From Rikenellaceae bacterium (lineage in GTDB: Bacteria > Bacteroidota > Bacteroidia > Bacteroidales > UBA932), in the NCBI GenBank assembly GCA_022777205.1, contig JALFGP010000044.1, positions 1-40,519 on the forward strand: a stretch of 40,519 bases of DNA. Reading direction: 5' to 3'. The position numbers and the translations under genes are program-made. The notes under the pieces are model-generated. The model saw only the letters and a list, made by a program, of their open reading frames with translations, searched no databases and was not told the origin of the DNA. Of this stretch, positions 1 through 8,681 are shown one piece after another (the stretch's first letter is position 1; each line of letters opens with the position of its first letter).

Positions 1-14
1 ATATTGTTTTCCAT
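1..14 (-). CDS. possible start of the next cassette gene (runs off left edge)
   Basis: An ATG on the minus strand at 14 is the first after an in-frame TAA at 24-26. It lies 35 nt downstream of the PP2C stop and would begin Met-Glu-Asn-Asn before leaving the window. Only four codons are visible and no clear ribosome-binding site precedes it. The call rests on tight gene packing upstream and could be wrong. Confidence 0.25.
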
Positions 15-49
15 ATTCTGAGGTTAAAGGATGTACCGGAAATGATAGA

Positions 50-784
50 TTACTCAACACCTGCAAGGATAATCGAGATATTGTCGCAGCCTCCGTTTTC
101 GCAGGCCCTGCGCATAAGGTCCACAATATTGCCGCCATCTCCGATTATGCTCTCGATTTCTTCATCCGGCACCATATCGCTCAGACCGTCGGAACAGATG
201 AGTATCTTGTCGCCTTCCATAATCTTGCCGTCCAGGTCTTCTATCCTCAGGTGTCCTTCCGCTCCACCTCCTATGCAGTTGAGCAGGAGTTTGCTGTCTT
301 CCGGGTTTCCGCTCATTCCCCTTTCCGTCTCGTCAGTGGTGAGCTGTCGCAATATCCCTTCCCGGAAGCGGTAGGTGCGGCTGTCTCCGGCATTTATGAG
401 CCAAATCTTGCCGTAATGCCACACAATGCCGGTCAGGGTGCATCCCATAGGGCGTGACTGGCCGCTCAGTTCTGCCTGTTCGTTGAGTTTGCGGCTGATT
501 TCATAGACGCAGTCACGCAGGTCGTCCACGAAATTTTCGGCGCTGATTTCCCCGCTGTTGAATTTATCGGCAAGAGTGTCAAGGGTAAACCGGCTGGCCT
601 GCTCCCCATTCTCGTGTCCGCCCATTCCGTCCGAAACCAGCAGATAGAAGAATCCGTCCTCCGGAGTCGTGAGAGCGATTTCAGTGCTGTCGTCCCTCAG
701 AAAGAGACCTCCTATGCTCAGGGCGTCCTCATTGTTTTCGCGGACCAGGCCCTTGTGGCAGATTGCCTGAATATCGAGTTTCAT
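50..784 (-). CDS. PP2C-family Ser/Thr protein phosphatase
   Basis: A 244-residue stand-alone PP2C (PPM) phosphatase. It would remove phosphate from Ser/Thr residues, presumably opposing the kinase encoded three genes upstream. The metal-binding signatures are all visible: a DGMGGHENG motif near residue 55, NAGDSRTYRF near 135, a CSDGLSDM motif near 190 and a GGCDNISI motif close to the C-terminus. There is no signal peptide or membrane segment, so it is probably cytosolic. I chose the ATG at 784 because it overlaps the FHA gene stop as ATGA and starts the domain directly (MKLDIQAICHKG). The open frame further upstream is arginine-rich and lies inside the FHA gene. It is the last complete gene of the six-gene cassette. 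Confidence 0.93.
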   Translation of the reverse strand: MKLDIQAICHKGLVRENNEDALSIGGLFLRDDSTEIALTTPEDGFFYLLVSDGMGGHENGEQASRFTLDTLADKFNSGEISAENFVDDLRDCVYEISRKLNEQAELSGQSRPMGCTLTGIVWHYGKIWLINAGDSRTYRFREGILRQLTTDETERGMSGNPEDSKLLLNCIGGGAEGHLRIEDLDGKIMEGDKILICSDGLSDMVPDEEIESIIGDGGNIVDLMRRACENGGCDNISIILAGVE

Positions 785-1248
785 TCCACAGTAAATTCCA
801 AGGTTGCTATTCTGATATGGTCTCCGGTTTTGATTGCAGCGGCTTTTCCGGGTTCGAGTTTCACTCCGTTCACTTGTGTGCCGTTGGTGGAGCCGGAATC
901 GGTGATGGTCCATCCGGAAGGTCCGCCGCCGATGACTCCGTGATTGCCGGAGACATAGACGCAACTGGCGAGTTCTGGCCATATTCCTCCACGGCGGCCG
1001 AAGGCTCCTGCCCGCAGGATGAGTCTCATTCCGTTTCCGCTGAGGGCTACTGCCGGTTTGACATCTGTGGCCGTCTTTTTCGCAGCAAAATACCTGGTGC
1101 CGGGAACAAGGTCACTGCCGCAAACAGGACATTCCATACCCCTTTTCGGTCTCTTGCACTCAGGGCACCATTTCAATTCCTTCCCGCACTGGTCGCAGAA
1201 AGCGCTGTCGTCGGGAATCATATTCCTGCATTCGGGACATTGAATCAT
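781..1248 (-). CDS. zinc-ribbon/FHA-domain phosphopeptide reader
   Basis: A 155-residue protein with two parts. The N-terminal 45 residues carry four CxxC pairs (CPEC, CDQC, CPEC, CPVC), typical of paired zinc ribbons. Residues from about 72 to the end form an FHA domain, with a GRRGG strand, a GNHGVI stretch in place of the usual SxxH, and the DSGSTNGTQVNG signature. FHA domains bind phosphothreonine peptides, so this protein likely reads marks set by the neighbouring kinase. ATGA overlaps on both sides, with the AAA+ gene upstream and the PP2C gene downstream, indicate translational coupling. The substitution in the SxxH position could alter binding. Confidence 0.9.
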   Translation of the reverse strand: MIQCPECRNMIPDDSAFCDQCGKELKWCPECKRPKRGMECPVCGSDLVPGTRYFAAKKTATDVKPAVALSGNGMRLILRAGAFGRRGGIWPELASCVYVSGNHGVIGGGPSGWTITDSGSTNGTQVNGVKLEPGKAAAIKTGDHIRIATLEFTVE

Positions 1249-4200
1249 AACACATCCTCCATCTTGATAAGTTTGCGTTCTTCCGGAGAAACCTCTCCTC
1301 CTTCCTCGGCAAGTCTCGCAGCAAGGTTGCCCTTAACCTCGTCGAAGAGATTGCGTGCATCACGACCGTTGCCGAAAGACCGTCCGCGATTATTGTAAAG
1401 CACTGTGAGTCTGCCTCGTACCGCATTCTCGGCCATTGGGTCAAGACTGTATCCTCCCTTCCGGGCGTGAATCATAAAGATGCGGAAAAGTTCATCCGGA
1501 TTGTAATCTTCGAACACAATGCGGTTCCGCTGCGGGAAGCGGGACTCAAATCCGCTGTTCTCGGAAATGAATTCCTGCATCTCGTGAGAATATCCCGCCG
1601 CGATGCAGACGAACTTGCCCCTGTCGTTCTCCAGTCTGTCCACAAGGGTCTGAAGCGCTGTCTTTCCGTACTGGTCCATAGCCAGCTGATAGGCCTCGTC
1701 AATGAAAAGTATTCCGCCCATTGCCGAATTGATTACATTGGTCGTAACCGCCTCGGTGTCACCCAAATACCTTCCCACAAGATTATGTTTTACCACTTCC
1801 ACCACCTTAGGGCTCGGCAGGGCTCCCATAGAATGGAGAATTTTCCCCATCAGCCTCGCCACCGTGGTTTTGCCCGTTCCAGGATTGCCTAAGAACAGAT
1901 AGTGCCCGAGCGGAATCACCGGAGTGCGGTTCTCCGCCTTAGCCAGTTCGATTTCGTTGTTGATGGTGTGTGCCAGCTTGGTGAGGGCTGTCTTCACACC
2001 TTCGAGGCCGATGAGGGCATTGAGTTCGGCAAGGCACTCATCAACAGAAACTTTCGCGGCCTCTTCAAAAGGAATGTCATCCAGATATGCCGTATGCAGG
2101 AACTCCGGAGTCCACTGCTCATAAGGAGTCGCGGAGATGCGGTTGTTGATATTGGTCTTGGTCTGCTTGACCTTCGTCACCGCTTCCCGGGCGTTTCCGA
2201 ACTTGTCGTCCTTCATAGCCACCATATTCTGGAACATATTCAGAGCCTTCATACGCACACTCTCGTCCGCAAGGGAGAAATTGTATTTCTTGGCCTTCGC
2301 CGTATTTTCGTAAATCTGCAGCAGTTCCTCTGCGGTGTAGTCCTCGATGTGGATGGTGTGCGAGAAACGGCTCTTCAGGCCGGGATTGGAATTTAGCATA
2401 GTCTCCATCTGCTTGCGGTAGCCTGCACAAATCACCACGAATTTGCCGGCATCGTCCAGCATCCTGTTCATAAGCGTGCGTATCGCCTTCTTGCCCTCCG
2501 AACTGGTGCTTTGCCCTGCAGAGTCCATTGGCTCAAGGTCGTAGGCTTCGTCCAGGAAGAGCACCCCGCCCATAGCTTCATTGATGGCTGCATCCATATT
2601 CTTGTCGGACTCATTGACATACTTGCTTATGATGTCATTCGGCATCTTGGTCACGACGTTGTCGGTCGAGGTGACCCCGAGTGCCTTGAAAATCTTGCCC
2701 AAGGTCTTTGCCACCGTGCTTTTTCCTGTGCCCGGATTGCCGGTGATGATGATATTGTAAGGGCTCAGACCTTCTTCGGCTTCTCCCATTTCGACGAGCC
2801 GGCGTTGCACTGCAATATCGTTTGCAATGGTCCTGATTTCCTTCTTGACACTGCCCATTCCCACGAAAGCGTCCAGTTCCTTCATCACGTCTTCTACGGA
2901 TATCTCCTTCGTTCCTTCTTCTCCCGCTATGTCATTCCAGCTGAGCACATTGTCTTCCGCATTGCGGGTGTTGTGCCTTTTTACGGCCTCGTCGAAGAGA
3001 TTGCGCACTTCGCGTGCGTTTCCGAAGGTGTCCGTACGTTTGAGGTACATTTTGTCGAAGATTCCGGGAAGCATTTCATCCGCCTTGGCATCGAGAGTGA
3101 ATGTGGTGTTCTCATTGTTGCGGGAGAGCATACGGCGGAATATTTCTTCAAGCTCACGAGGCTTATAGTCAGGGAAATCTATGGTTACGTTGAATCGGGA
3201 AGGAGTGCCCGGGTTGATTCTGATGAATTCTCCCATTTCCTTGGTGTAGCCGGCCATTATGCAGACGAATTCGCCTTTGCGGTTCTCCGCAATGTTGAGC
3301 AGGGTGTTCACGGCATCTGTTCCGTATCCTCCTCTCTGGTCACCGCCGGCAAGAGCATAAGCCTCATCAATGAAGAGGATTCCTCCCATAGCCTTGTCCA
3401 CGTATTTCTTGACATTGGCTTCCGTATCTCCCTGGAACTGGCCTATGAAATCCTTGCCGGATATTTCCACAAACTGTCCTGTTGGCAGGGCTCCTATGGC
3501 GTTGAGCACCTCCCCGAACTTGCGTGCAAAGGTGGTCTTTCCGGTGCCGGGGTTGCCGGTGAATATATAATGGTCCCGCAGCAGCTTGCCGGTGATGCCG
3601 TTTTCCTTCTTTTTCTTGACATTCCGGATGATGGCTTTGATTTCGTCTTTCACGCTCTGAAGGCCCACAAACTTGTCAAGTTCGGACAGGATTTCCTCTT
3701 CCGTCTTGGGTGTAAAACAGCGGGAATCATCTATATCCGTCTCACAAATGCTTTTGCCCGAGCGCATTGCCGCCTTGACCGCCAGGTCCTCTGCAGTTTT
3801 TTCCGCAAGATGTCCGTTCACATAGCCCATTTCCTTCTGTCTCATACACCAGGCAAAATGGCTCTTGAGTTTCTTGACGGCTCCGTCTTCCATCCCGAGC
3901 TTGTATCTTTCCTTCAGCATTGAACTTGTGAGAATGCAGAGGTCTCTGTTTGAGAAAGGTTCGAGCCTGAACTCAAAACCGAACAGACGGCGCACATCCT
4001 TGTTGTTTTCGAGAAATCCGCTCAGGTCGTTCATATGACCGCAAAGCAGCACAATTGGAGCACCTTCCACCGTCCTCATTCTTGCAAAAAGTTTGTCCAG
4101 CTGGTTCACATCCGAGGACTTTGAGGTGGGCAGCAGTTTCTGGGCATTGGTTATCAGGAGTATGCCGTCCTTCAGGGAGGAGATGTTCTTGTCGAAGTCC

Positions 4201-4535
4201 GAGCTGAACTGGTCCCAGTCTGCGGCATCCACTTCCTTTATGCCCTGCTTCGCCACGCCTGCGGCAATGATTTTTGAGGCTATGGTCTTGGCTATGAAAT
4301 GCTTTCCCGAACCTGCGTCTCCGAGTATGAGACAGTCAAGGTCTATGCGGGTGCCTCCCTGTGCCAAGATTTTTGCCACCTTGAGCTTCTGTTCCAGTTT
4401 CTCAAGTTCCGGCTCTATGTTCTGCTTGCCTATGAGACTCGTTTCCGAAATCCGAACCTCAAACTTTTCACCGCAGAAACGGCAGTATTTCGCTTCTGTA
4501 CGGTTGTCTTTTCCACATTTTGTGCAAGTCGCCAT
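1245..4535 (-). CDS. multi-module CbxX/CfxQ-type AAA+ ATPase with N-terminal zinc ribbon
   Basis: A 1096-residue protein. Residues 4-21 are a CxxC...CxxC zinc ribbon. An N-terminal ATPase-like module has a Walker A variant GDAGSGKH near 72-79, but its second motif reads LLITN, so it lacks the usual Walker B acid. Three CbxX/CfxQ (SpoVK-like) AAA+ modules follow, each with a GNPGTGK Walker A (about 327-333, 599-605 and 883-889) and a Walker B ending IDEAY or LDEAY (about 389, 661 and 945). Each carries the FGNARE/FGNGRD sensor-2-type motif (about 504, 779 and 1054). Family members remodel proteins; RubisCO activase CbbX and mycobacterial EccA are single-module relatives. Here three modules share one chain. 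The gene starts 7 nt after the kinase stop and overlaps the FHA gene as ATGA. Confidence 0.92.
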   Translation of the reverse strand: MATCTKCGKDNRTEAKYCRFCGEKFEVRISETSLIGKQNIEPELEKLEQKLKVAKILAQGGTRIDLDCLILGDAGSGKHFIAKTIASKIIAAGVAKQGIKEVDAADWDQFSSDFDKNISSLKDGILLITNAQKLLPTSKSSDVNQLDKLFARMRTVEGAPIVLLCGHMNDLSGFLENNKDVRRLFGFEFRLEPFSNRDLCILTSSMLKERYKLGMEDGAVKKLKSHFAWCMRQKEMGYVNGHLAEKTAEDLAVKAAMRSGKSICETDIDDSRCFTPKTEEEILSELDKFVGLQSVKDEIKAIIRNVKKKKENGITGKLLRDHYIFTGNPGTGKTTFARKFGEVLNAIGALPTGQFVEISGKDFIGQFQGDTEANVKKYVDKAMGGILFIDEAYALAGGDQRGGYGTDAVNTLLNIAENRKGEFVCIMAGYTKEMGEFIRINPGTPSRFNVTIDFPDYKPRELEEIFRRMLSRNNENTTFTLDAKADEMLPGIFDKMYLKRTDTFGNAREVRNLFDEAVKRHNTRNAEDNVLSWNDIAGEEGTKEISVEDVMKELDAFVGMGSVKKEIRTIANDIAVQRRLVEMGEAEEGLSPYNIIITGNPGTGKSTVAKTLGKIFKALGVTSTDNVVTKMPNDIISKYVNESDKNMDAAINEAMGGVLFLDEAYDLEPMDSAGQSTSSEGKKAIRTLMNRMLDDAGKFVVICAGYRKQMETMLNSNPGLKSRFSHTIHIEDYTAEELLQIYENTAKAKKYNFSLADESVRMKALNMFQNMVAMKDDKFGNAREAVTKVKQTKTNINNRISATPYEQWTPEFLHTAYLDDIPFEEAAKVSVDECLAELNALIGLEGVKTALTKLAHTINNEIELAKAENRTPVIPLGHYLFLGNPGTGKTTVARLMGKILHSMGALPSPKVVEVVKHNLVGRYLGDTEAVTTNVINSAMGGILFIDEAYQLAMDQYGKTALQTLVDRLENDRGKFVCIAAGYSHEMQEFISENSGFESRFPQRNRIVFEDYNPDELFRIFMIHARKGGYSLDPMAENAVRGRLTVLYNNRGRSFGNGRDARNLFDEVKGNLAARLAEEGGEVSPEERKLIKMEDVL

Positions 4536-4542
4536 AAATCGA

Positions 4543-7500
4543 TTATTTGCTGTTTTCTTTAGCTGCCAGTTCGTTGATTTTTCTGATGGTTCTTTTGTCG
4601 GCTTTGCCGGTGACCTTGATTCCGTTAGCTCTTTGGAAAGTTCTCACGGCAAGCCTGGTGTTTGTGCCATAGTCACCGTCAGCGGCGCTCTTGAGATAGC
4701 CCTTGCGTATGAGGAACTGCTGCATCTTGCGCACATTCTCGCCCTTGTCTCCGGGATTGAGGGACTGAACAGTAATGAGGTCCTTGATTTCCTCCTGGGC
4801 TGCTGGAGTCTCCGTCTGCTCCATCACCGGAGCTACCACTTTGTCGTATATCCAACTGTTAGGAACAAATGAACTCAGTCCAACCAGAATCCATACTGAG
4901 GCTATGAACACAAGGACATATATGCGCCTCTTTTTCAGGTCGTCTTTCCAACCGTTCAGGGCACTCTCGTCCAAATCGATGCTCAGGGAGGAGTCGAATT
5001 CGTCTTCATCGCTGAAGGCATAGTAGAGAGGTTCCAGCACAAGCTCGTCAAAGCCCGGTTTCGTCAGTTTGCGCATCTGTTTTCTATGGGAGCTGGGATT
5101 CAGCAGGGTCTTCCAGGTCAAATATCCTCCCACTCCCAGCACCACGGCGAGGAAGATGAAGAGTATGAATTTGCCGAGAAGCCAGACCACAAATGACAGC
5201 GCTGCGGCAACTATGCCACCGGCGATGATTGGGATAATGCATCCGCTGCTGTCATCGTCTGTGAAAAAGACAATTGCGGCAACCACCAGACCCACCGGCC
5301 AGAAGAATTTTTCCAGTGAAAGTCCGGAAGTGTCCACCAGAGGAGACTGCACTATGGTCATTATCAGCATAATCACGAGCTGAATTGCGGGAAGAATGGC
5401 GAGTATGACAGTGCTGGCCAGTTGCAGAGTATTGCGCGTGTTCAGGGCGAGTATCCTTTTCTTGGCCGAGGAAACCATCGTGTCCACCTGCTGCCTTGCA
5501 CTGTCGAAGCGGGTGACATAAGTGTTTTTGTCATCTATGCGCCTAAGGTCTTCAAGATAGTCCTTGAGCAGGTTTTCGTAGGTGAATTGTTGGGAAAGGT
5601 CGGCATCGGGGTTTTCGTGATGCTGGACTGCCAGCCAGCCGCCCAGACCGTTGTTTTCGTATTCATTCCTGAGCACGGACTTGGACTCGCGGAACAATTC
5701 GGAGACGGTGGTGACGGTCTTGCCGCTGTTTTCCAGCCTGTATTGGGGAGTGTGTCCGAAACCTTTAATGATTTTCATCCAGGCCGCCTGAGACAGGTAG
5801 TTTTCGTCTTTCGGACCGGCCTTCTTCTGATTGTCAGCGCTTTCGTAGTCTGTGCAATAGTCTATCCAGGAAATCTGGGATGTAAAGCGGTCTCCCTTGG
5901 TCTTCAATGAATCGCTCAGATATGTACTGTAATCGGGATGCAGGATTGAAGCGGCCACACAAAAGACGGTCGTAGGTATAATCCTGAGCGAGAGCGGGTC
6001 GTTGAAGTAATTCTCGGACATCTCGGAGAGCTCTCCGTGGAATTTGTTCCAGACGACTGTGTAGATTTCATTCAACAGTCTGCCCAGGCTTTCCCCTGTC
6101 ATAGCATACAGCTCGTCAGACGGGTCGTTTATGAGGTTGAGGTCGGACAGCGGGTCCAGAATCTGCACCCTGACCATAGCCACCTCGACGTCATCTTTCG
6201 ATGCAGGGAGTCTGTCGGCCAATGCCTTGTCCTTGCATCTTACCCATTCCAGGAATATGTCCGATGAGAGCAAATCCCATGTGGGCCCATCGGGAATGGC
6301 ATCGTTGCAGAAATTGCCCACATCCTTGAAGTTGAAAATTTTCCTGCTGCAGGCTTCTCCCCCTTTGCGGGAAGAACCCTTGAATGTGAGGGGCAAGGTG
6401 GGGTCGAGAGCGTAGATTGCAGCCAAAACTCCGGTGTTCTGGTCTTTCGGATAGCGTTTTTCGACTATCTCCTGCATTTCCAGAGCAAGTTCGGGATAGG
6501 GCTTGAGCCACTTTTCCAATTGTCCCCGGTAGAGGTATCTCTTAGCCAGCTCGATGTCCTCAATCATACAGTCGGAAAGTTCCTCCGGCGAATGGGCCAC
6601 CAGGTGTTTGGATGCGCTGAAAGTGATGTTGAGGTCTTCTATGATTTCGTCTTCCTCCACCGGTACATCCTCTCCGTTGAGCGTGCGCTCGATTTCAGGA
6701 TAGTCCCAGCGCTTTGCGGGATTTTTGATGAGCAGTCCCCGGCAAATCCTGGCGAGGGGGTCGGGCATATCTGACGGCACACGTATGCGGCCCTTGACCT
6801 TGTCCATTGCCATCTGGCTTTCCTGGCTTCGGAAGGCCTTTTCGCCCATCCACATAGACAGGATGCTCATACCGAGGGAATAGAAGTCGGACTTGGTGCT
6901 GAGTTCTACGAATACTCCTGAGGGGAGGGTGATGGTGGCGGTGTATATTTCCGGGGCGGCGTAAATGGGGGTGCGGCCCTGAACTGTGGTGCATTTCCCG
7001 TCAATGTCGAGGATTTCGGATATGCCGAAGTCGCACAGTACGCTGTCCCAAGTGGTCCTGCTCTTTATCAGTATGTTGGCAGGCTTGATGTCCTTATGGA
7101 GTATGTTCAGTTTGTGGAGCCGGTCCAGAGCTGCTGCGGTCTTGACTGTTATCGCGAGTATGGCTTGGGCGTTGCCCTTGATTCCGGTGTCGGCTGCGTT
7201 GCCTTCAGGGATATATTCAGTCAGTTCGAAATCTTCACCGAAGTCTATGATATCGGCTATGAAGCCCTTGCCGTTGAGTTTCTGCAGAGGGGACAGGATT
7301 TGGCTCTTGGTCCGGCAGCCCGGGTGGTAGAGTTTGAGGGCATATTCTTTCCTGGAGTCGGTGACCAGATAGAGTTCTCCTTCACCGCCCGAGGAGAGGT
7401 GCTTGCGAACTGTCAGCTTACGGCTTCCGGCGTTTATGCTCTGGCCAGGGGCCAATATTCCAGACTTTGGGGACTGAGGGCCCGGGGCTGCCTTTTCCTG

Positions 7501-7776
7501 GGCTTTGGCAGTTTTTTCAGGTGCAGTTGCGGTTTTTTCAGGTGCGGTCGCGGTCTTCTCTGGTGCCACTGCTGTTTTTTCAGGTGCTGTCGCCGTCTTT
7601 TCTGGTGCCACTGCGGTTTTTTGAGGTGCAGCAGCCGTTTTCTGCGGAGCCGTCGCCGTTTTCTGCGGATTGTTTAATCCGGCAAAATTCGTGTTCTTGA
7701 AAACATCCCCCAGTATTTTCTCGATTTCCTCGCTGCTGAGGCCAGGCTGTTTTTTCAGGTCTGCTGGGTCTGCCAT
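4543..7776 (-). CDS. membrane Ser/Thr protein kinase with C-terminal peptidoglycan-binding-like domain
   Basis: A 1077-residue Hanks-type kinase. Residues 36-98 are a repetitive Ala/Pro/Lys/Thr linker. The kinase domain spans about 120-370, with glycine loop near 128-135, Lys148 in the ALK motif, HKD catalytic loop (227-229) instead of HRD, DFG at 249-251 and APE at 274-276. A long helical region of unknown role covers about 380-780. Hydrophobic segments lie near 784-808, 822-838, 846-888 and 952-972. The C-terminus (about 1005-1070) matches a PG_binding_1 fold (NPGDKGENVRKMQQFL, then DGDYGTNTRLAVRTFQ). The likely topology is a cytosolic kinase with a periplasmic wall sensor. The gene begins 2 nt after the zinc-ribbon gene. 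Confidence 0.92.
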   Translation of the reverse strand: MADPADLKKQPGLSSEEIEKILGDVFKNTNFAGLNNPQKTATAPQKTAAAPQKTAVAPEKTATAPEKTAVAPEKTATAPEKTATAPEKTAKAQEKAAPGPQSPKSGILAPGQSINAGSRKLTVRKHLSSGGEGELYLVTDSRKEYALKLYHPGCRTKSQILSPLQKLNGKGFIADIIDFGEDFELTEYIPEGNAADTGIKGNAQAILAITVKTAAALDRLHKLNILHKDIKPANILIKSRTTWDSVLCDFGISEILDIDGKCTTVQGRTPIYAAPEIYTATITLPSGVFVELSTKSDFYSLGMSILSMWMGEKAFRSQESQMAMDKVKGRIRVPSDMPDPLARICRGLLIKNPAKRWDYPEIERTLNGEDVPVEEDEIIEDLNITFSASKHLVAHSPEELSDCMIEDIELAKRYLYRGQLEKWLKPYPELALEMQEIVEKRYPKDQNTGVLAAIYALDPTLPLTFKGSSRKGGEACSRKIFNFKDVGNFCNDAIPDGPTWDLLSSDIFLEWVRCKDKALADRLPASKDDVEVAMVRVQILDPLSDLNLINDPSDELYAMTGESLGRLLNEIYTVVWNKFHGELSEMSENYFNDPLSLRIIPTTVFCVAASILHPDYSTYLSDSLKTKGDRFTSQISWIDYCTDYESADNQKKAGPKDENYLSQAAWMKIIKGFGHTPQYRLENSGKTVTTVSELFRESKSVLRNEYENNGLGGWLAVQHHENPDADLSQQFTYENLLKDYLEDLRRIDDKNTYVTRFDSARQQVDTMVSSAKKRILALNTRNTLQLASTVILAILPAIQLVIMLIMTIVQSPLVDTSGLSLEKFFWPVGLVVAAIVFFTDDDSSGCIIPIIAGGIVAAALSFVVWLLGKFILFIFLAVVLGVGGYLTWKTLLNPSSHRKQMRKLTKPGFDELVLEPLYYAFSDEDEFDSSLSIDLDESALNGWKDDLKKRRIYVLVFIASVWILVGLSSFVPNSWIYDKVVAPVMEQTETPAAQEEIKDLITVQSLNPGDKGENVRKMQQFLIRKGYLKSAADGDYGTNTRLAVRTFQRANGIKVTGKADKRTIRKINELAAKENSK
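7483..7671 (-). repeat. nine 21-bp in-frame repeats in the kinase gene
   Basis: Kinase codons 36-98 are nine tandem seven-residue units of the form APEKTAT/APQKTAV, the first and last degenerate. They form an Ala/Pro/Lys/Thr-rich linker between a short N-terminal segment and the kinase domain. The repeated Thr residues could be phosphorylation sites, which is inference. Copy number may vary between strains through slippage, and any change would stay in frame. Confidence 0.9.
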
Positions 7777-7778
7777 AT

Positions 7779-8675
7779 TTACAATCGTTTATATACTTTC
7801 TTTTCAATCCGGTTGGTGTACATCTGAGCCCCCGGAGTGCCCTCGTCCACCACCTGACATTCCGTGCAGGTAATCCATTTCCCGCCATATTCCTTCACTG
7901 CACATTCGGAAGGGTCCTTGTGCAGTACGTGACATTTATTGCACTCCCATCCCATAGTCTTGGTAACAGGAATCCCATACCATCTTTCTTCCATCACTTC
8001 CATCATCGCCACCTTCCGGGCTGTGGCATAGTTTCTCTGCTCCTGCGGGGTCATTCCTGCCGGAGGGAGCATTGCTTCCATAGCTTTGTTGGCCTCCTCC
8101 ACGGTCTTGCGATACTCCTTGAGCACTTCTTCCCGGCTGCGTCCCATCCTTCGCCTTGTGGCTTTGGGTGCCTCGGCAGGCGTGAATCCCACCTTTGCCA
8201 TCAGCTCCTTCAGCAGAAGTTCCCCCTCGGTGGGTCCGGTCTGCTCCTCTTCCCCTTGCTCCGCGCTGCCCTGAAGTTCGGCCTCCAGTTCAGAAAGCTT
8301 AACCAGCAGACGGGCGGCTTCGTGAACCTTGGGGTCCTGCTTGGCCTTTTCGACAGCCTTGCGCGCAGCCCTTGAAAGAGGTTGTCCGCATTCCCTGCAG
8401 AATGCACGGAAATTCCTCGTTCCGCAACACTGGCACACCACTCCTTCCGCCGGCATTCCACATTCAGGACAATCCACATCTTCCGGAGCCATCGCCGCCC
8501 CGCAGAAAGTGCAATAGTCCACCAATTTGCCGCCGCAGACAGGGCATAATTCATAATCCTCCCTTTCCAGGCCGGCTCCACAATGCGGACAGATTCCGCC
8601 GTCGCTTTTCTGTCTCGCTTCGCTCTTTGTTGCCGATTTCTGCTCTGAGCGTTCCCGTGTTCTATTCTGGTCCAT
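7779..8675 (-). CDS. multi-zinc-ribbon protein of unknown function
   Basis: A 298-residue protein with eight CxxC knuckles. Six are packed into about residues 29-96 (CPHC, CPVC, CTFC, CPEC, CQCC, CREC), and two more lie in a C-terminal ribbon (CNKC and CTEC). The middle (about 100-215) is charged and probably helical or coiled coil. There is no signal peptide or membrane segment. The function is unknown; such ribbons usually mediate protein or nucleic-acid contacts. The gene sits 6 nt after the MORN gene and 2 nt before the kinase gene. Zinc ribbons also begin the AAA+ and FHA proteins of this cassette, so a shared zinc-ribbon interaction surface is possible. Confidence 0.8.
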   Translation of the reverse strand: MDQNRTRERSEQKSATKSEARQKSDGGICPHCGAGLEREDYELCPVCGGKLVDYCTFCGAAMAPEDVDCPECGMPAEGVVCQCCGTRNFRAFCRECGQPLSRAARKAVEKAKQDPKVHEAARLLVKLSELEAELQGSAEQGEEEQTGPTEGELLLKELMAKVGFTPAEAPKATRRRMGRSREEVLKEYRKTVEEANKAMEAMLPPAGMTPQEQRNYATARKVAMMEVMEERWYGIPVTKTMGWECNKCHVLHKDPSECAVKEYGGKWITCTECQVVDEGTPGAQMYTNRIEKKVYKRL

Positions 8676-8681
8676 AGCCTT

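Noticed and set aside
2511..3923. Long plus-strand open frame (470 codons) opposite the AAA+ gene
   Set aside because: It lies wholly antisense to a gene with clear AAA+ motifs, has no recognisable domain and reads as low-quality protein. Similar antisense frames occur at 763-1398 and 16658-17734.
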